From assembly GCA_028715725.1 (NCBI GenBank), contig JAQURG010000026.1:1-44611 (forward strand): DNA of 44,611 bases, written 5' to 3'. The DNA comes from Methylococcales bacterium (lineage in GTDB: Bacteria > Pseudomonadota > Gammaproteobacteria > Methylococcales > Methylomonadaceae). The notes under the pieces were generated by a model that saw nothing but the letters and a program-made list of their open reading frames with translations, had not been told where the DNA came from and did not search any database. Made by a program: the position numbers and the translations under genes. This document shows positions 17,064-27,125 of this stretch, in pieces (the stretch's first letter is position 1; every line of letters begins with the position of its first letter).

Positions 17064-17990
17064 ATGAATGCATTATCTATTCGTAAACTTCGAAAAACCT
17101 ATAATAATGGCTTTGAAGCCTTAAAAGGCATTAATCTTGATGTAGAGGCAGGTGATTTCTTTGCTTTGCTCGGGCCTAATGGCGCCGGAAAATCAACGGC
17201 TATCGGCATTATCAGTTCACTGGTTAATGAAACCAGCGGTTCGGTCAGTATCTTCGGCCACGATTTAAAGACTGACCGATCAAGAGCTAAAAGCTGCCTG
17301 GGACTGGTGCCGCAAGAGGTCAATTTTAATCAGTTCGAAACGGTTAGAAGTATTGTTTTAAATCAGGCCGGTTATTACGGCACACCCCGTAAACTCGCAC
17401 TGCAAAGAACGGAACAATGCCTTAAGCAAATGGATTTGTGGGATAAGCGCGATACAGTTTCCAGGCGTTTATCGGGAGGCATGAAACGCCGCGTCATGAT
17501 TGCTCGTGCCATGGTGCATGCGCCCAAGTTATTGATTCTTGATGAGCCTACCGCAGGTGTCGATATAGAAATCCGCCGGGCTATGTGGAAAATGATGCAG
17601 GAGGTTAATGAACAGGGAACGACTATCATTTTAACTACGCATTATCTGGAAGAGGCAGAAAGCCTGTGCCGAAATATCGCTATTATTGATCAGGGACAGA
17701 TAATCGAAAATTCTGATATGGCGAGCTTACTGGCCCGGCTTCATATCGATCATTTTGTGCTGGATCTGGCTGAACCTGTCGTTACGACTCCTGTCATTGC
17801 AGGCTATCAAATTGAGCGCATAACGGATAAAGCACTTAATGTCGCTGTGCCGAAGGAAATCGGGTTGAATCTGTTATTCAGCGGCTTAAGCGCAAATAAT
17901 ATCAAGGTCATCAGCATGAAAAACAAGAGCAATCGCCTGGAACAGATGTTTATGGACCTGATAGACTCCAAGCCGGCAGGTGAGCAATGA
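17064..17990 (+). CDS. ABC transporter ATP-binding protein (YadG-like)
   Basis: ATPase of an ABC-2 type exporter. Walker A is GPNGAGKST (about 37-45), the signature is LSGGMKRRVMIARAM, and Walker B is LLILDEPTAGVD; the His switch lies in LTTHYLEEAE. The 308-residue length includes a 75-residue C-terminal extension, as in drug/lipid exporters of the YadG/DrrA group. Its last codons overlap the permease start by four bases (ATGA, 17987-17990), so the two are translationally coupled. Substrate unknown. Confidence 0.93.
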   Translation: MNALSIRKLRKTYNNGFEALKGINLDVEAGDFFALLGPNGAGKSTAIGIISSLVNETSGSVSIFGHDLKTDRSRAKSCLGLVPQEVNFNQFETVRSIVLNQAGYYGTPRKLALQRTEQCLKQMDLWDKRDTVSRRLSGGMKRRVMIARAMVHAPKLLILDEPTAGVDIEIRRAMWKMMQEVNEQGTTIILTTHYLEEAESLCRNIAIIDQGQIIENSDMASLLARLHIDHFVLDLAEPVVTTPVIAGYQIERITDKALNVAVPKEIGLNLLFSGLSANNIKVISMKNKSNRLEQMFMDLIDSKPAGEQ

Positions 17991-18751
17991 ATTATTTTAT
18001 TGCTTTTAAAACCCTGATAAAAAAAGAAGTTTTTCGTTTTATCCGGATCTGGCCGCAAACGTTATTGCCCCCGGCGATCACCACAGCGTTGTATTTTTTG
18101 ATTTTCGGCAAATTGATCGGCGCCCGCATAGGTACTATCAGCGGGGCAACTTATATGGATTATATTGTTCCGGGCATTATTTTAATGTCGGTTATCAGCC
18201 ATTCCTATGCAAATGTCGTTTCGTCCTTTTATTCGACTAAATTTCAACGTAATATCGAAGAATTGTTGGTCGCCCCCGTACCCAACTGGGTAATTCTTTT
18301 CGGCTATGTCAGCGGCGGTATTATCAGGGGACTCTTAGTCGGCATGGTGGTCGCTTTAATATCTCTTGTATTTGCGGACATCACTGTCAATAATGCTTTA
18401 ATTACTGTATCGATCGTCTTACTGACTGCTACTTTATTTTCACTGGCCGGCTTTATCAATGCAGTGCTTGCGGAAAGCTTTGACGATATTTCAATTGTTC
18501 CCAACTTTATATTGACCCCTTTAAGCTATTTGGGCGGTGTTTTTTATTCGGTATCCATGTTGCCGGAAATCTGGCAGACTGTTTCCAAGGGTAATCCCAT
18601 TTTGTACATGATTAATGCATTCAGATATGGATTAATCGGCGTGACGGATATTGATATTCAGTTGGCTTTTAATATTACCGGGGGATTTATTGTGGCTCTG
18701 ACGCTGCTTAGTCTGTTTTTATTGCATAAAGGCATCGGAATAAAAAGCTAG
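17987..18751 (+). CDS. ABC-2 type permease (YadH-like)
   Basis: Membrane partner of the preceding ATPase. The 254 residues hold six hydrophobic segments, starting after RFIRIWPQTLLPPAITTALY, with an amphipathic region (SSFYSTKFQRNIEELLVAPV) and the typical ABC-2 signature near LTPLSYLGGVFYSVSMLP. This is the arrangement of YadH and related exporter permeases. The genes may belong to envelope maintenance, but nothing nearby shows the substrate. Confidence 0.92.
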   Translation: MNYFIAFKTLIKKEVFRFIRIWPQTLLPPAITTALYFLIFGKLIGARIGTISGATYMDYIVPGIILMSVISHSYANVVSSFYSTKFQRNIEELLVAPVPNWVILFGYVSGGIIRGLLVGMVVALISLVFADITVNNALITVSIVLLTATLFSLAGFINAVLAESFDDISIVPNFILTPLSYLGGVFYSVSMLPEIWQTVSKGNPILYMINAFRYGLIGVTDIDIQLAFNITGGFIVALTLLSLFLLHKGIGIKS

Positions 18752-18850
18752 CAACGATATTTCTCCGTCAAGCTCTATATATTTTTCGGACAAACACATT
18801 ATAAATCTTTATCATAGTCGGCTTTTAAATCACGAATAAGGTTTTAAATA

Positions 18851-19330
18851 ATGCAAGTAGCTGACAATATGGCTGTTTCTATCCACTATACGCTGACTAA
18901 CGATGACGGTGAAGTGCTTGATAGTTCCATTAATGACGAGGCATTAGTTTATTTACATGGCAGTGGAAATATTATTTCCGGGCTGGAAAAAGCACTGTAT
19001 GGCAAAGCGGTCGGTGACAAATTCAACGTGCGTATTGCCGCTGAAGATGCTTATGGCGAGATCATGGATGAGATGGTTCAGGTTATCTCACGGGAAATGT
19101 TTGAAGGCATTGATGACATTGAAGTCGGTATGCAGTTTCATGCGGATGTGAGCTCCGGTACCGGCGTGGTGACCATAGTTAATATCGACGGGGATGATAT
19201 TACGATTGATGGCAATCATCCGCTGGCAGGGCTTGCCTTGACTTTTGATGTTGAGGTGGTTGATGTAAGGGCTGCAACTCAGGAAGAAATGGCCCATGGC
19301 CATATTCATGGCGCCGGTTGCCACCATTAA
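18851..19330 (+). CDS. slyD: FKBP-type peptidyl-prolyl isomerase SlyD
   Basis: A cytoplasmic prolyl isomerase and chaperone, also a nickel and metal carrier. The FKBP domain forms residues 1-70 and 130-150; the inserted-in-flap chaperone domain (about 75-125) contains DVSSGTGVVTIVNIDGDDIT. The C-terminus HGHIHGAGCHH is a short metal-binding tail, with one Cys and five His, much shorter than that of E. coli SlyD. Length is 159 aa. It is alone on the plus strand. Confidence 0.93.
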   Translation: MQVADNMAVSIHYTLTNDDGEVLDSSINDEALVYLHGSGNIISGLEKALYGKAVGDKFNVRIAAEDAYGEIMDEMVQVISREMFEGIDDIEVGMQFHADVSSGTGVVTIVNIDGDDITIDGNHPLAGLALTFDVEVVDVRAATQEEMAHGHIHGAGCHH

Positions 19331-19451
19331 TCCCGAAGTTATTGTCAGATTAAAGATGCAGGATAAAAAATTTATTCTGCGCCTTTTGTGTGCCGGTGAT
19401 TAGCAAAATCAGCCATTAGCATCTTCCTGATGCAGGCTGAACTTCAAGGGT

Positions 19452-20441
19452 TCATTTGCAATATCCATTTTCACGAAACCAGAGAATGGCATCTTTAATG
19501 GCTTCTTTCGCCGGACGATAACCATAGTTCAATTCGCGTATGGCTTTAGCGCTGGAAAAGAACATTTGATTTTTCGCCATACGCACACTATCTATTGTCG
19601 CACGCGGTTCTTTTCCGGTATATGCCGCAGTTTTCTCCATCAGCCAAGCCGCAGGCAATACCAGGTTATGTGATAAGCGTATCCGCCTTGATTTTTTTCC
19701 TGTGAGCTCATCTATCATTTCCAGGATTTGCAGCAGACTCATGTTTTCGCCGCCGAGAACATAGCGTTCTCCTGCTTGACCTAAATCAAAGGCCAGCAGA
19801 TGTCCATGGGCGACATCATCCGCATGCACCACATTAAGTCCGGTATTCACATAAGCCGGCATACGGCCTAAGAGTGTATCCAGGATAATACAGCCGGTTG
19901 GCGTGGGTTTAATATCGCAAGGTCCGATAGGCGTGGATGGATTAACTATCACCAGGGGTAATTTATGCTGATCTGTAAGTTGCCGTACAGCTTGTTCCGC
20001 GAGAAATTTTGAGCGTTTATAATGCCCTGTCATTTCGGACAATGAAGAAGCTGTGTTTTCATCTGCCGGGCTGCCGTCCGGATTCAAACCCAGCGTGGCT
20101 ACGCTGCTGGTGTAGACCATGCGTTTTAATCCTGCTTCTGCCGCGGCCAGTATGAGTGATTGCGTGCCTGTAACATTGGTGGCATACATGACCTCGGGGT
20201 CAGGAATCCACAGGCGGTAATCGGCGGCCACATGAAACAGGTTATCGCAGCCGTTGACGGCGCGTTTTATAGAGGCGGCATCGCAGAGGTCCCCTTTACA
20301 GATTTCCACCGGGAAATTATTCAGGTTGCGTCTGTCGCTTTGAGCCCTGACCAATACCCTGACATCATGGCCCGCCTTCAGTAAGCGTCTCATGATTGCC
20401 GATCCCAAAAAGCCATTTGCGCCAGTCACAAGCGTTTTCAT
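19452..20441 (-). CDS. hpnA: hopanoid-associated sugar epimerase HpnA
   Basis: A short-chain NAD(P)-dependent sugar epimerase/dehydratase of the extended SDR type found with hopanoid genes; its exact reaction is unsettled. The Rossmann motif is VTGANGFLGSAI (about 5-16), the catalytic region YTSSVATLG with YKRSKFLAE (Tyr-x-x-x-Lys, about 150), and NPSTPIGPCDIKPTPTG is highly typical of HpnA. Length 329 aa fits the family. It is separated by about 2.4 kb from the hopanoid operon's last gene, and points away from it in the same direction, so it probably has its own promoter. Confidence 0.92.
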   Translation of the reverse strand: MKTLVTGANGFLGSAIMRRLLKAGHDVRVLVRAQSDRRNLNNFPVEICKGDLCDAASIKRAVNGCDNLFHVAADYRLWIPDPEVMYATNVTGTQSLILAAAEAGLKRMVYTSSVATLGLNPDGSPADENTASSLSEMTGHYKRSKFLAEQAVRQLTDQHKLPLVIVNPSTPIGPCDIKPTPTGCIILDTLLGRMPAYVNTGLNVVHADDVAHGHLLAFDLGQAGERYVLGGENMSLLQILEMIDELTGKKSRRIRLSHNLVLPAAWLMEKTAAYTGKEPRATIDSVRMAKNQMFFSSAKAIRELNYGYRPAKEAIKDAILWFRENGYCK

Positions 20442-21250
20442 TTGTCTGACTCGATTCCGTTTTTTTTAAATGTTGCCGATGGGAATTGCATTTACCGGCA
20501 AGTTGTTGTCGAGTGATGCCTGTTATTTATCCGGTCGTCACCCATTCTGAAAGCGCTTATGAATATCGCGTTCAGAAAAATACAGCAATACAGCTATAAG
20601 GAAAATTGATTTTATCATTATTTTCTGGTGACTTCGACGTGGCAGGGGTACTCCGATAGCTTTTGCAGATTGCCATATTGGGCATTGAGATTTTAGAACC
20701 GGATAAAAATTAGCAATCATCAGACACAGCCTGAACGGTACCGTACACAAGTTTGCACTCTGCGTTCGTGATAAGTTGTCCATTAGTCCGTATCAGGAGT
20801 TCCGGATTAGCGGCAGATTCTGTGTTGGCAATATGATCCTTGATGTATGTCCGCTGATTTACGTATCAGCTTCAGCTTGGAAGTAATATTTTGATGATTG
20901 GGAATTGCCGGCAAAGAACAGGCAAGCTTTGGGAAGAATAATTTAATCAGGCTGCCAAAAGCGATGCAGATGATACGCCGCCAGCTATGGGAGAAGTGGT
21001 ATTCAGCAATTTTTACACGTTAATAACAATAGCATGCATAGTTGACCGATATCTCCGAAGAGTTATGCGGACAGATAAGCCGATCGTTGTAAGCGCTAGT
21101 GTTCGGTAATGTCTTGAAGGCAGCCACAGTCCGACCTTTCCAATCTAAAAAATGAGTTGTAAGCCGCTTCTTCCGGATTGCGCTATTTTGTTTTATGATA
21201 AAGTTGCCCTGGAATTCTATCCCTTCAAGGAATGGCGACCTTTTGCCGAA
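20442..21250. other. long gap without a supportable gene (809 bp)
   Basis: Between hpnA and the DUF883-like gene I find no protein with family features, no tRNA and no clear hairpin. An 81-codon minus-strand frame at 20538-20783 is compositionally odd (several Cys, no domain, no ribosome binding site). A decayed gene is possible, but I could not reconstruct one in any frame. Confidence 0.5.
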
Positions 21251-21484
21251 CTAACGGTCGCAGTTCAACAGGCGGCTCATTAGATAGCCCGTTAACATTG
21301 CGATACTGACCGAAGTGAGGGGGTTGTCACTGATATAACTGCGGCAATTCTTGACCAATCTCTGTTCTGTTTTTCTTAGTTGTTCCCCTTTTTTGCAAAG
21401 GACTTCCCCTGCCTCACCGGTTGCGTCAGCAACCTTATCTAAAGCCTCATATGCAGAATGGGATACTTTATATAACGTTTTCAT
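21251..21484 (-). CDS. DUF883/ElaB-YqjD-like membrane-anchored small protein
   Basis: The 77-residue protein is mostly charged helix (residues 1-50), followed by YISDNPLTSVSIAMLTGYLM and a short basic tail. A charged helix with a C-terminal D-N-P and a glycine-containing hydrophobic segment is the layout of ElaB/YqjD/YgaM proteins, which sit in the inner membrane and bind ribosomes in stationary phase. It lacks the usual GxxxG repeats in the last helix and has Cys residues at about 30, 47 and 75, so family membership is inferred. It lies about 215 bp after a Crp/Fnr regulator gene on the same strand. Confidence 0.65.
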   Translation of the reverse strand: MKTLYKVSHSAYEALDKVADATGEAGEVLCKKGEQLRKTEQRLVKNCRSYISDNPLTSVSIAMLTGYLMSRLLNCDR

Positions 21485-21698
21485 AATAGTTTCCTGCTTT
21501 ATTGAGTTGTATGAATACCTGCGTATCGGTAAAACCGGCTCTGCAATGTTATTTCAATCAGGAGCCCGGCTTTAAGACCGGACATTAAAAATAAATGTAT
21601 TCATAAAATCAGCCGGAGTCGGTACGTTAACATATAAATATACAATGAATTCTATATGAGTTTGTCTTTCAGCTTAAAATAGAGGGTCTTCATGACGC

Positions 21699-22484
21699 TC
21701 ATACCCTATCCATACCTGATGAATATGAATGAGGAGCAATAGGCTCATCTCTGTAATGGGGCACAAAGGTGTGCTCTTCCCCCAGGATGCGCTCGTAGAT
21801 GTCTTTATCGGCCCGGTAACATTCGCAGGCCGCCGTTTCCAGGCCGGCCCGATCGAGAATCGTGATATCCCCGCGGCGATAGCTGATGAACTTTTGCTTC
21901 AGCAGGGAATTGGCGGCTTTGGTAATGCCAACCCGGCGCACCCCCAGCATATGGGCCATTAATTCATGGGTCACATGGAAGTGATCGGAGTGCGCCCGAT
22001 CCTGGGTCATCAACAGCCAGCGCGCGAGGCGGGCCTCGACCACATGGTAGCGGGTACAGGCCGCGTTTTGCGCGAGCTGGGTCATCGTTACATAGAGGTA
22101 GCGCTTTAACTCCTGCTGCAGGGCAGGGCTGTGTTCGAGCTCATCAAGAAACGCCGGCGCCGTCATGCGCAGCGCCGGGCCTGAGCCATGAACCAGCGCA
22201 TGAAAAGGAGTGACGTCGACGCCCAGCATGAGGGTGAAGCCGAGCACGCCTTCATTACCGATCAGCTTTACTTCCAGACCCGCGCTGTCATTGACCGGCC
22301 TCATCAGGGAGATCAGGCAGCCGGTCGGAAAATAAACGTACCGGATCAGTTCTCCTGAGCGATACAGCACCTGGGCAGAATCAAGCTTGACGGCTTCGCA
22401 ATGAGTCAGCAACTGTTCTCGATCCTTATGGGGCAGAGCCGTCAGCAATCGGTTGTTAGCGAAAATAGCTTGGGTCGATGGCAC
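21699..22484 (-). CDS. Crp/Fnr-family transcriptional regulator
   Basis: A 261-residue regulator with an N-terminal cyclic-nucleotide-binding-type beta-barrel (about 20-140; VLYRSGELIRYVYFPTGCLI, GNEGVLGFTLMLG) and a C-terminal Crp-type winged helix (about 165-235; THELMAHMLGVRRVGITKAA is the recognition helix region). It lacks the Fnr-type N-terminal Cys cluster, so it is not an oxygen-sensing Fnr. The sequence is more GC-rich than the AT-rich flanks. This group often controls stress or cell-envelope genes in bacteria; the target here is unknown, though the DUF883-like gene follows. Confidence 0.88.
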   Translation of the reverse strand: MPSTQAIFANNRLLTALPHKDREQLLTHCEAVKLDSAQVLYRSGELIRYVYFPTGCLISLMRPVNDSAGLEVKLIGNEGVLGFTLMLGVDVTPFHALVHGSGPALRMTAPAFLDELEHSPALQQELKRYLYVTMTQLAQNAACTRYHVVEARLARWLLMTQDRAHSDHFHVTHELMAHMLGVRRVGITKAANSLLKQKFISYRRGDITILDRAGLETAACECYRADKDIYERILGEEHTFVPHYRDEPIAPHSYSSGMDRV

Positions 22485-22812
22485 CCTTGACTCTCCTGTA
22501 GGAATAAGGGAAAGCCGACCCCAGGAGTAAGATAAAGGCGACCATTAACCCCGATGTCGGCAGTTGTTAGGGATCATAATCTAAACGAGCGGCCATTAAT
22601 CGTCTATGCGTTAGAGCACGTATCGGCGTTGGAAAGAAAAGGCGGGAGTATTTCAGCTTTTTGCAGAAGTAGGAAAGAACATGAGCAACATTGCGTACCT
22701 GAACGGGTTGAATGTAAAAAAATAATCAGGTATAACGCAAATCCAAGCAGGCCAAGTATTCCCTCGTAAATAAGGTAATACTTTTATACTGTTGAGACTT
22801 TAAGCCGTCACT
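22485..22812. other. gap of 328 bp, no gene supported
   Basis: Lies between the start of the regulator gene and the end of the cupin gene. It must contain the regulator's promoter; I see no strong consensus boxes and no clear terminator for the hopanoid operon. A 71-codon plus-strand frame (22554-22769) has no family features. Confidence 0.5.
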
Positions 22813-23145
22813 TTAGGCTTTCAGGTGAACAGCTAACCATACAGTATTTGTTTCGGGTGATGTCCATTCAATACGGTGCCGGGTATGCGCAGGGAGTAAT
22901 AAATAATCGCCGGCAGTCAATTGTACAATCTGCTGATCCTGTTCATAGACTATTGTTGCCTTCCCATGCAGTAATATAACCCATTCATCCCATGCCTGAT
23001 CATACCATTGTCCAGCCGGTGTAATATGGCCTTTAGAAACGATGCGTTCAATATAAACATTATCCCGCTTAAGAATACTGGCAAACAATTCTTCCGGTAT
23101 ATGCTCAGGGATATCAGTGAAAATATTGCTTGAAGCTGACGGCAT
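22813..23145 (-). CDS. small cupin-domain protein
   Basis: A 110-residue single cupin. Motif 1 is degenerate (GQWYDQAWDEWVILLHGKAT, with the usual first His pair replaced; Glu is retained), motif 2 is GDYLLLPAHTRHRIEWTSPE with His residues in positions used for metal binding. Such proteins are common and their substrates are not predictable. It is the last gene of the hopanoid transcription unit, 74 bp after dxs on the same strand. Confidence 0.8.
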   Translation of the reverse strand: MPSASSNIFTDIPEHIPEELFASILKRDNVYIERIVSKGHITPAGQWYDQAWDEWVILLHGKATIVYEQDQQIVQLTAGDYLLLPAHTRHRIEWTSPETNTVWLAVHLKA

Positions 23146-23219
23146 ATGGCTGATTTGGGCTTATATTGTTATCATAACGGACGCAATTTTCTCTGGTATG
23201 TGGAAAAGTTAAAGGCACT

Positions 23220-25082
23220 TCAGGCACAAAATTCCTCAATCTGTTGAATAATACCGGTGGCGTCGAGCTTGCAGATAGCCAGCAGTTCCTCGCGGCTGCC
23301 TTGTTCGATGAAGCGGTCGGGCAAGCCGATATTCAACACCGGCATCAGGATGCGCTGGCTGTGCAGGAAATGCGTTACGGCCCCGCCGGCGCCGCCGGCA
23401 ATGACGTTTTCCTCGACCGTGATAAACAGCTCATGGCTTTTGGCCAGTTCCAGAATCAGCTGTTCATCGAGCGGTTTGACAAAGCGCATATTGACCACGG
23501 TCGCGCCCAAATGCCGGCCTGCCGCCAGGGCCGGGGAAACCATGCTGCCCCAGGCCAGAATGGCGATGCGGCTGCCCTGATGGCGCAGCTCGGCTTTGCC
23601 TATCGGGAGGGTGTTCAGCGCTTTCTGTACCGCAACCCCAGGCCCCTTGCCGCGCGGATAGCGCACCGAAGCCGGGCCTTCATGCAGAAAGCCGGTGGTC
23701 AGCATTTGCCGGCATTCATTTTCATCGGCGGGCGCCATAATCAGCATATTGGGAATGCAGCGCATGTAACTGTAATCGAAACTGCCGGCATGGGTCGGGC
23801 CGTCAGGACCGACCAGACCGGCCCGGTCCAGCGCGAACAGCACATCCAGATCCTGCAGGGCGACATCATGAATCATCTGGTCGTAAGCGCGCTGCAAAAA
23901 GGTCGAATAAATCGCCACGACCGGCTTGGCGCCCTGGCAAGCCTGGCCTGCCGCCAGCGTGACCGCATGCTGCTCGGCAATGGCGACATCAAAATAACGC
24001 GTCGGGTAACATTGCGAAAAGCGGACCAGCCCTGAGCCTTCCCGCATGGCCGGCGTAATGCCGAGCAGGCGTTCGTCCTGTTCGGCCATATCGCATAACC
24101 AGTCGCCAAACACCTCGGTATAAGTCGGGTGCGGGGAGGGCGACGATTTGGGCAGAGAGTCCTTGCATGGATCAAAGGCCGGTACGCCATGATAGGCCAG
24201 CGGATCTTTTTCGGCCGGCGGATAGCCTTTGCCTTTTTTGGTGATGATATGCAAAAAGCGCGGTCCGGAGATCGCTTTCAGGTTCTCCAGCGTCGGCACC
24301 AGCATATCCAGGTCATGACCGTCAATCGGGCCGATATAATTAAAGCCCAGCTCTTCAAACAACGTGCCCGGTACGATCATGCCTTTCATATGCTCTTCGG
24401 TCCGGCGCGCCAGTTCCCAGACGCTGGGCATCTTGCTCAAGACTTTCCGGCTTTCCTCGCGCACCGAAGAATACAGGCGGCTGGATAAAATCTTGGTCAG
24501 GTAATTATTCATTGCCCCGACATTGGGTGAAATCGACATATCGTTATCATTTAAAATCACCAGCAGATTGGCGTCGATAGAGCCGGCATGGTTCATCGCT
24601 TCAAAAGCCATGCCGCCGGTAATGCTGCCGTCGCCGATAATGGCCACCATCTGCTTGTCTTCGCCCTGCAATTCCGAGGCGATCGCCATCCCCAAGGCGG
24701 CGCTGATCGAGGTGCTGGAATGGCCGACGCCGAAGGCGTCATAGTCGCTTTCCGCCCGGCTCGGGAAGGCGGAGACGCCGTTTAGGGTGCGGATCGTCGT
24801 CATCCGCTCCTTGCGGCCGGTCAGGATCTTGTGCGGATAAGCCTGATGGCCGACGTCCCAGACCAGTTGATCCGAAGGCGTATCGAACACATAATGCAAC
24901 GCCACGGTCAGCTCGACCGTACCCAGCCCTGCCGAAAAGTGCCCTCCGGAAATGCTCACGGTATGGGTTAAATACTCCCGCAGCTCTTTTGCCAGCGGCT
25001 TGAGCTCGCTCTTGCTGAGCTTGCGTACATCGGCTGGGCTGTTGATGCCGTTAAGCAAGGGGTAATTAGGTAATGTATTCAT
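23220..25082 (-). CDS. dxs: 1-deoxy-D-xylulose-5-phosphate synthase, copy 1
   Basis: Condenses pyruvate with glyceraldehyde 3-phosphate, the first and often limiting step of the MEP isoprenoid pathway. The 620 residues contain the TPP site ([18 protein letters not shown], about 150-170, then NDNDMSIS), the transketolase pyrimidine domain ([15 protein letters not shown] and [19 protein letters not shown]), and the C-terminal domain. The start lies two bases after the copD stop, so it is an embedded gene of the hopanoid operon. From codon 13 to the stop it is almost identical in DNA sequence to the second dxs at 36279-38141. Confidence 0.97.
   Translation of the reverse strand: MNTLPNYPLLNGINSPADVRKLSKSELKPLAKELREYLTHTVSISGGHFSAGLGTVELTVALHYVFDTPSDQLVWDVGHQAYPHKILTGRKERMTTIRTLNGVSAFPSRAESDYDAFGVGHSSTSISAALGMAIASELQGEDKQMVAIIGDGSITGGMAFEAMNHAGSIDANLLVILNDNDMSISPNVGAMNNYLTKILSSRLYSSVREESRKVLSKMPSVWELARRTEEHMKGMIVPGTLFEELGFNYIGPIDGHDLDMLVPTLENLKAISGPRFLHIITKKGKGYPPAEKDPLAYHGVPAFDPCKDSLPKSSPSPHPTYTEVFGDWLCDMAEQDERLLGITPAMREGSGLVRFSQCYPTRYFDVAIAEQHAVTLAAGQACQGAKPVVAIYSTFLQRAYDQMIHDVALQDLDVLFALDRAGLVGPDGPTHAGSFDYSYMRCIPNMLIMAPADENECRQMLTTGFLHEGPASVRYPRGKGPGVAVQKALNTLPIGKAELRHQGSRIAILAWGSMVSPALAAGRHLGATVVNMRFVKPLDEQLILELAKSHELFITVEENVIAGGAGGAVTHFLHSQRILMPVLNIGLPDRFIEQGSREELLAICKLDATGIIQQIEEFCA
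23221..25047. repeat. direct repeat, left copy (dxs body)
   Basis: Aligns without gaps to 36280-38106 at a fixed offset of 13059. I see three differences, all in the last 150 bases of the gene: at about 23242, 23297 and 23353 (two change residues, Ser/Thr and Gln/Arg). Identity breaks down exactly at the stop codon on one side and at codon 12-13 on the other. Confidence 0.95.
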
Positions 25083-25084
25083 AA

Positions 25085-26749
25085 TTAATAAAGGGGTTCA
25101 CGATAGAACATCAGGATAATCCCAATCTGAAACAGGGCGGCTACAGAAACAAAACCGGCAATGTCCTTGCCGGGCTTATCGAGTTTTAGCTCCAGCCAGC
25201 GGCCGGTTGCCAGGATAAGAGAAAAAATACCCATCGTAGTATGTCCAACCTGAATAAGAAAAGCACTTTTGGCTTGAAAGCCGACATGTGAATGGGTGAG
25301 CAACATTAATCCCCCGAAAGCTGCCAGAAGAGGAAAGATGAAGGGCAGTTTGCTATCAGGATTTTTGGTCATTCTGGCGCTCAGTTCGATGATGCCAAGG
25401 ACAAACACCAGCAAGGTTGCAATTCTATGCTGCAACACTTCGCCATTATTAAAAGTGCTTTCCCAGAAGCCTATGGGACCCAATGGCCAAGTTTCAGCAT
25501 CACTGCGGAAAAACAGAAAAATACCCAGGAAAACGAAGCCCAATGGCCAATATCGGATAAAAGATAAACATTTATCGAAAAATGAGCTTGGAGTCGCCGG
25601 ATGCCTGCTATAAGAAAGCATGGCAAAGAAACTCATCGTCATCAGGAAAATACCGGCTATATTGTGGTTGTAGTTTGACCATTCGGTCGCTGCTATGGAA
25701 GGCACCTGATCTATAATAGCGACGCGGCCCGGCTCACCGGCTATCAATGCAGTGTGGCTAGGAGAATTGAATTGGGGGATTTGTGGACTAAAAGTATTTA
25801 ATACTTCCTGCCAGCTTGCGGTCAGCGCCGGAATATCAATAGCCGGCGGTTGTGAAGCCAGACTGGCGGCGGTAAATAACAAGGTAGTTAATACAAAAGT
25901 TTCGGCCTCAATGTAATAAGGGACGCGGTTGCTCAGTGCATAATGGTTGCCGGTTATGCTATATTCCAGCACTGCACTTTTATTAAGCCAGGCAAAACCC
26001 AGGGCCAGGGCCAATAATGTTATTTTAACCATTAATAAATTGCCATAGCCCGTGCCGACCAGTCCGTTCCAGCTATCGATATATTGCAAGGCGATAGGCA
26101 GGCCCGAGATAAGAATCATAACAACCGATGCCATGCCATACTTGGAGAACCGGCTCAGCATTAAAGGCCATAATTCGGCCGTAACCAGCTTGTTTTGACG
26201 CAACAGCCAAAGATTGACCAGTTGGAAAATGCCGCCGATCCAGGCGGCGGCGGCGAGTTGATGAACAACGGTCAGAGGCATCAGGATGAACTTGTTGTCA
26301 AATCGTCCTGCCGCATGCACGAGCCACGCGCCTGAAATAATCATGGGTAAAGCGGCAATGGCGGCAGTTATCCAGTGCTCTTTGGAAAAAGGATTTGTAC
26401 GAAGATACTGATAACAATAGGCCGCTAATACGACAGTCAGAATTGTGCGTATTATGCCGCCGATAAATTGAGTCGTGACGGCGAACTCAGGGAATGGCCA
26501 GTGCTCAAGCACGGCTGTCATCAACCAGACTTTAAGAATTATTTTAAAAAGTTGCGCTGCGGCTAGTAAAAAACCGCCTTTATAGATAAGGGCTATTGTT
26601 TTTTGCAGCAATATATTATTGTAGCCGTCCTGATTATGCCATGGACGTAAAACGAAGAGACCCCAGAACAGACCGCCGGTTGTTAATGAATAACAGATCA
26701 AAGCAAACCCGCCTATCAGGGAGTCCAGAAAATCAGCTATACCCGCCAT
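25085..26749 (-). CDS. copD: CopD-family copper membrane protein
   Basis: A 554-residue polytopic membrane protein. The central third holds the PF05425 CopD core: [20 protein letters not shown] (about 185) and [20 protein letters not shown]; the C-terminal third (about 370-554) adds more helices with [20 protein letters not shown]. His residues in helices (VHQLA, LVHAAGR, THSHVGF) are plausible copper ligands. Copper uptake or resistance is the known role of CopD with periplasmic CopC. It begins eight bases after copC and ends two bases before dxs, inside the hopanoid operon, an unusual location. Confidence 0.88.
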   Translation of the reverse strand: MAGIADFLDSLIGGFALICYSLTTGGLFWGLFVLRPWHNQDGYNNILLQKTIALIYKGGFLLAAAQLFKIILKVWLMTAVLEHWPFPEFAVTTQFIGGIIRTILTVVLAAYCYQYLRTNPFSKEHWITAAIAALPMIISGAWLVHAAGRFDNKFILMPLTVVHQLAAAAWIGGIFQLVNLWLLRQNKLVTAELWPLMLSRFSKYGMASVVMILISGLPIALQYIDSWNGLVGTGYGNLLMVKITLLALALGFAWLNKSAVLEYSITGNHYALSNRVPYYIEAETFVLTTLLFTAASLASQPPAIDIPALTASWQEVLNTFSPQIPQFNSPSHTALIAGEPGRVAIIDQVPSIAATEWSNYNHNIAGIFLMTMSFFAMLSYSRHPATPSSFFDKCLSFIRYWPLGFVFLGIFLFFRSDAETWPLGPIGFWESTFNNGEVLQHRIATLLVFVLGIIELSARMTKNPDSKLPFIFPLLAAFGGLMLLTHSHVGFQAKSAFLIQVGHTTMGIFSLILATGRWLELKLDKPGKDIAGFVSVAALFQIGIILMFYREPLY

Positions 26750-26757
26750 TGCGTGTC

Positions 26758-27114
26758 CTATTGAGATACAGAAAAATGGATAACGTCTTCGGTTAAATGA
26801 CCGTCAGCAGCGAAGACTTTAAACCTGAGGGCATAATCACCGGGTTCCAGCGGCGGAATATGAATAATAATTTGCCCCTGCTTGTTGCCGCTTTCTGCCT
26901 GCAACAATTCATGTTTATCGCCTTTACGCACCAAAAATATCTGCGATAAACCCAGTTCTATTTGCGAATTAAAAGAAAGTTCTACTTTATCTTGCCGGTT
27001 AGCATGAATGGGCGCAATTTTTAATGAATAATCTGTTACCACAGCATGCGCTGAAACCAGCGCTGTCTGGCCTAAAAACAGCAATAACAGGATTAATTGA
27101 ACCAGCTTTTTCAT
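26758..27114 (-). CDS. copC: CopC-domain periplasmic copper-binding protein
   Basis: A 118-residue secreted protein. The signal peptide (KKLVQLILLLLFLGQTALVS) ends at S-A-H-A, which leaves His as residue 1 of the mature protein, the N-terminal Cu(II) ligand of CopC. The C-terminal FKVFAADGHLTEDVIHFSV carries the Asp-Gly-His of the same site. The Met-rich Cu(I) site is absent, as in many single-site CopC. Forms a tight pair with copD (gap 8 bp) and follows hpnO by 11 bp. Confidence 0.88.
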   Translation of the reverse strand: MKKLVQLILLLLFLGQTALVSAHAVVTDYSLKIAPIHANRQDKVELSFNSQIELGLSQIFLVRKGDKHELLQAESGNKQGQIIIHIPPLEPGDYALRFKVFAADGHLTEDVIHFSVSQ

Positions 27115-27125
27115 GATTCTCTACC

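Noticed and set aside
20538-20783. 81-codon minus-strand frame after hpnA
   Set aside because: No ribosome site, no domain, unlikely composition.
22554-22769. 71-codon plus-strand frame upstream of the Crp/Fnr gene
   Set aside because: No ribosome site or recognisable protein features; lies in an AT-rich promoter region.
23244-24035. Plus-strand open frame of 263 codons opposite dxs copy 1 (and its twin at 36276-37094)
   Set aside because: It is the antisense of a strongly conserved, GC-rich gene; both copies arise because the two dxs genes are identical. No family features.
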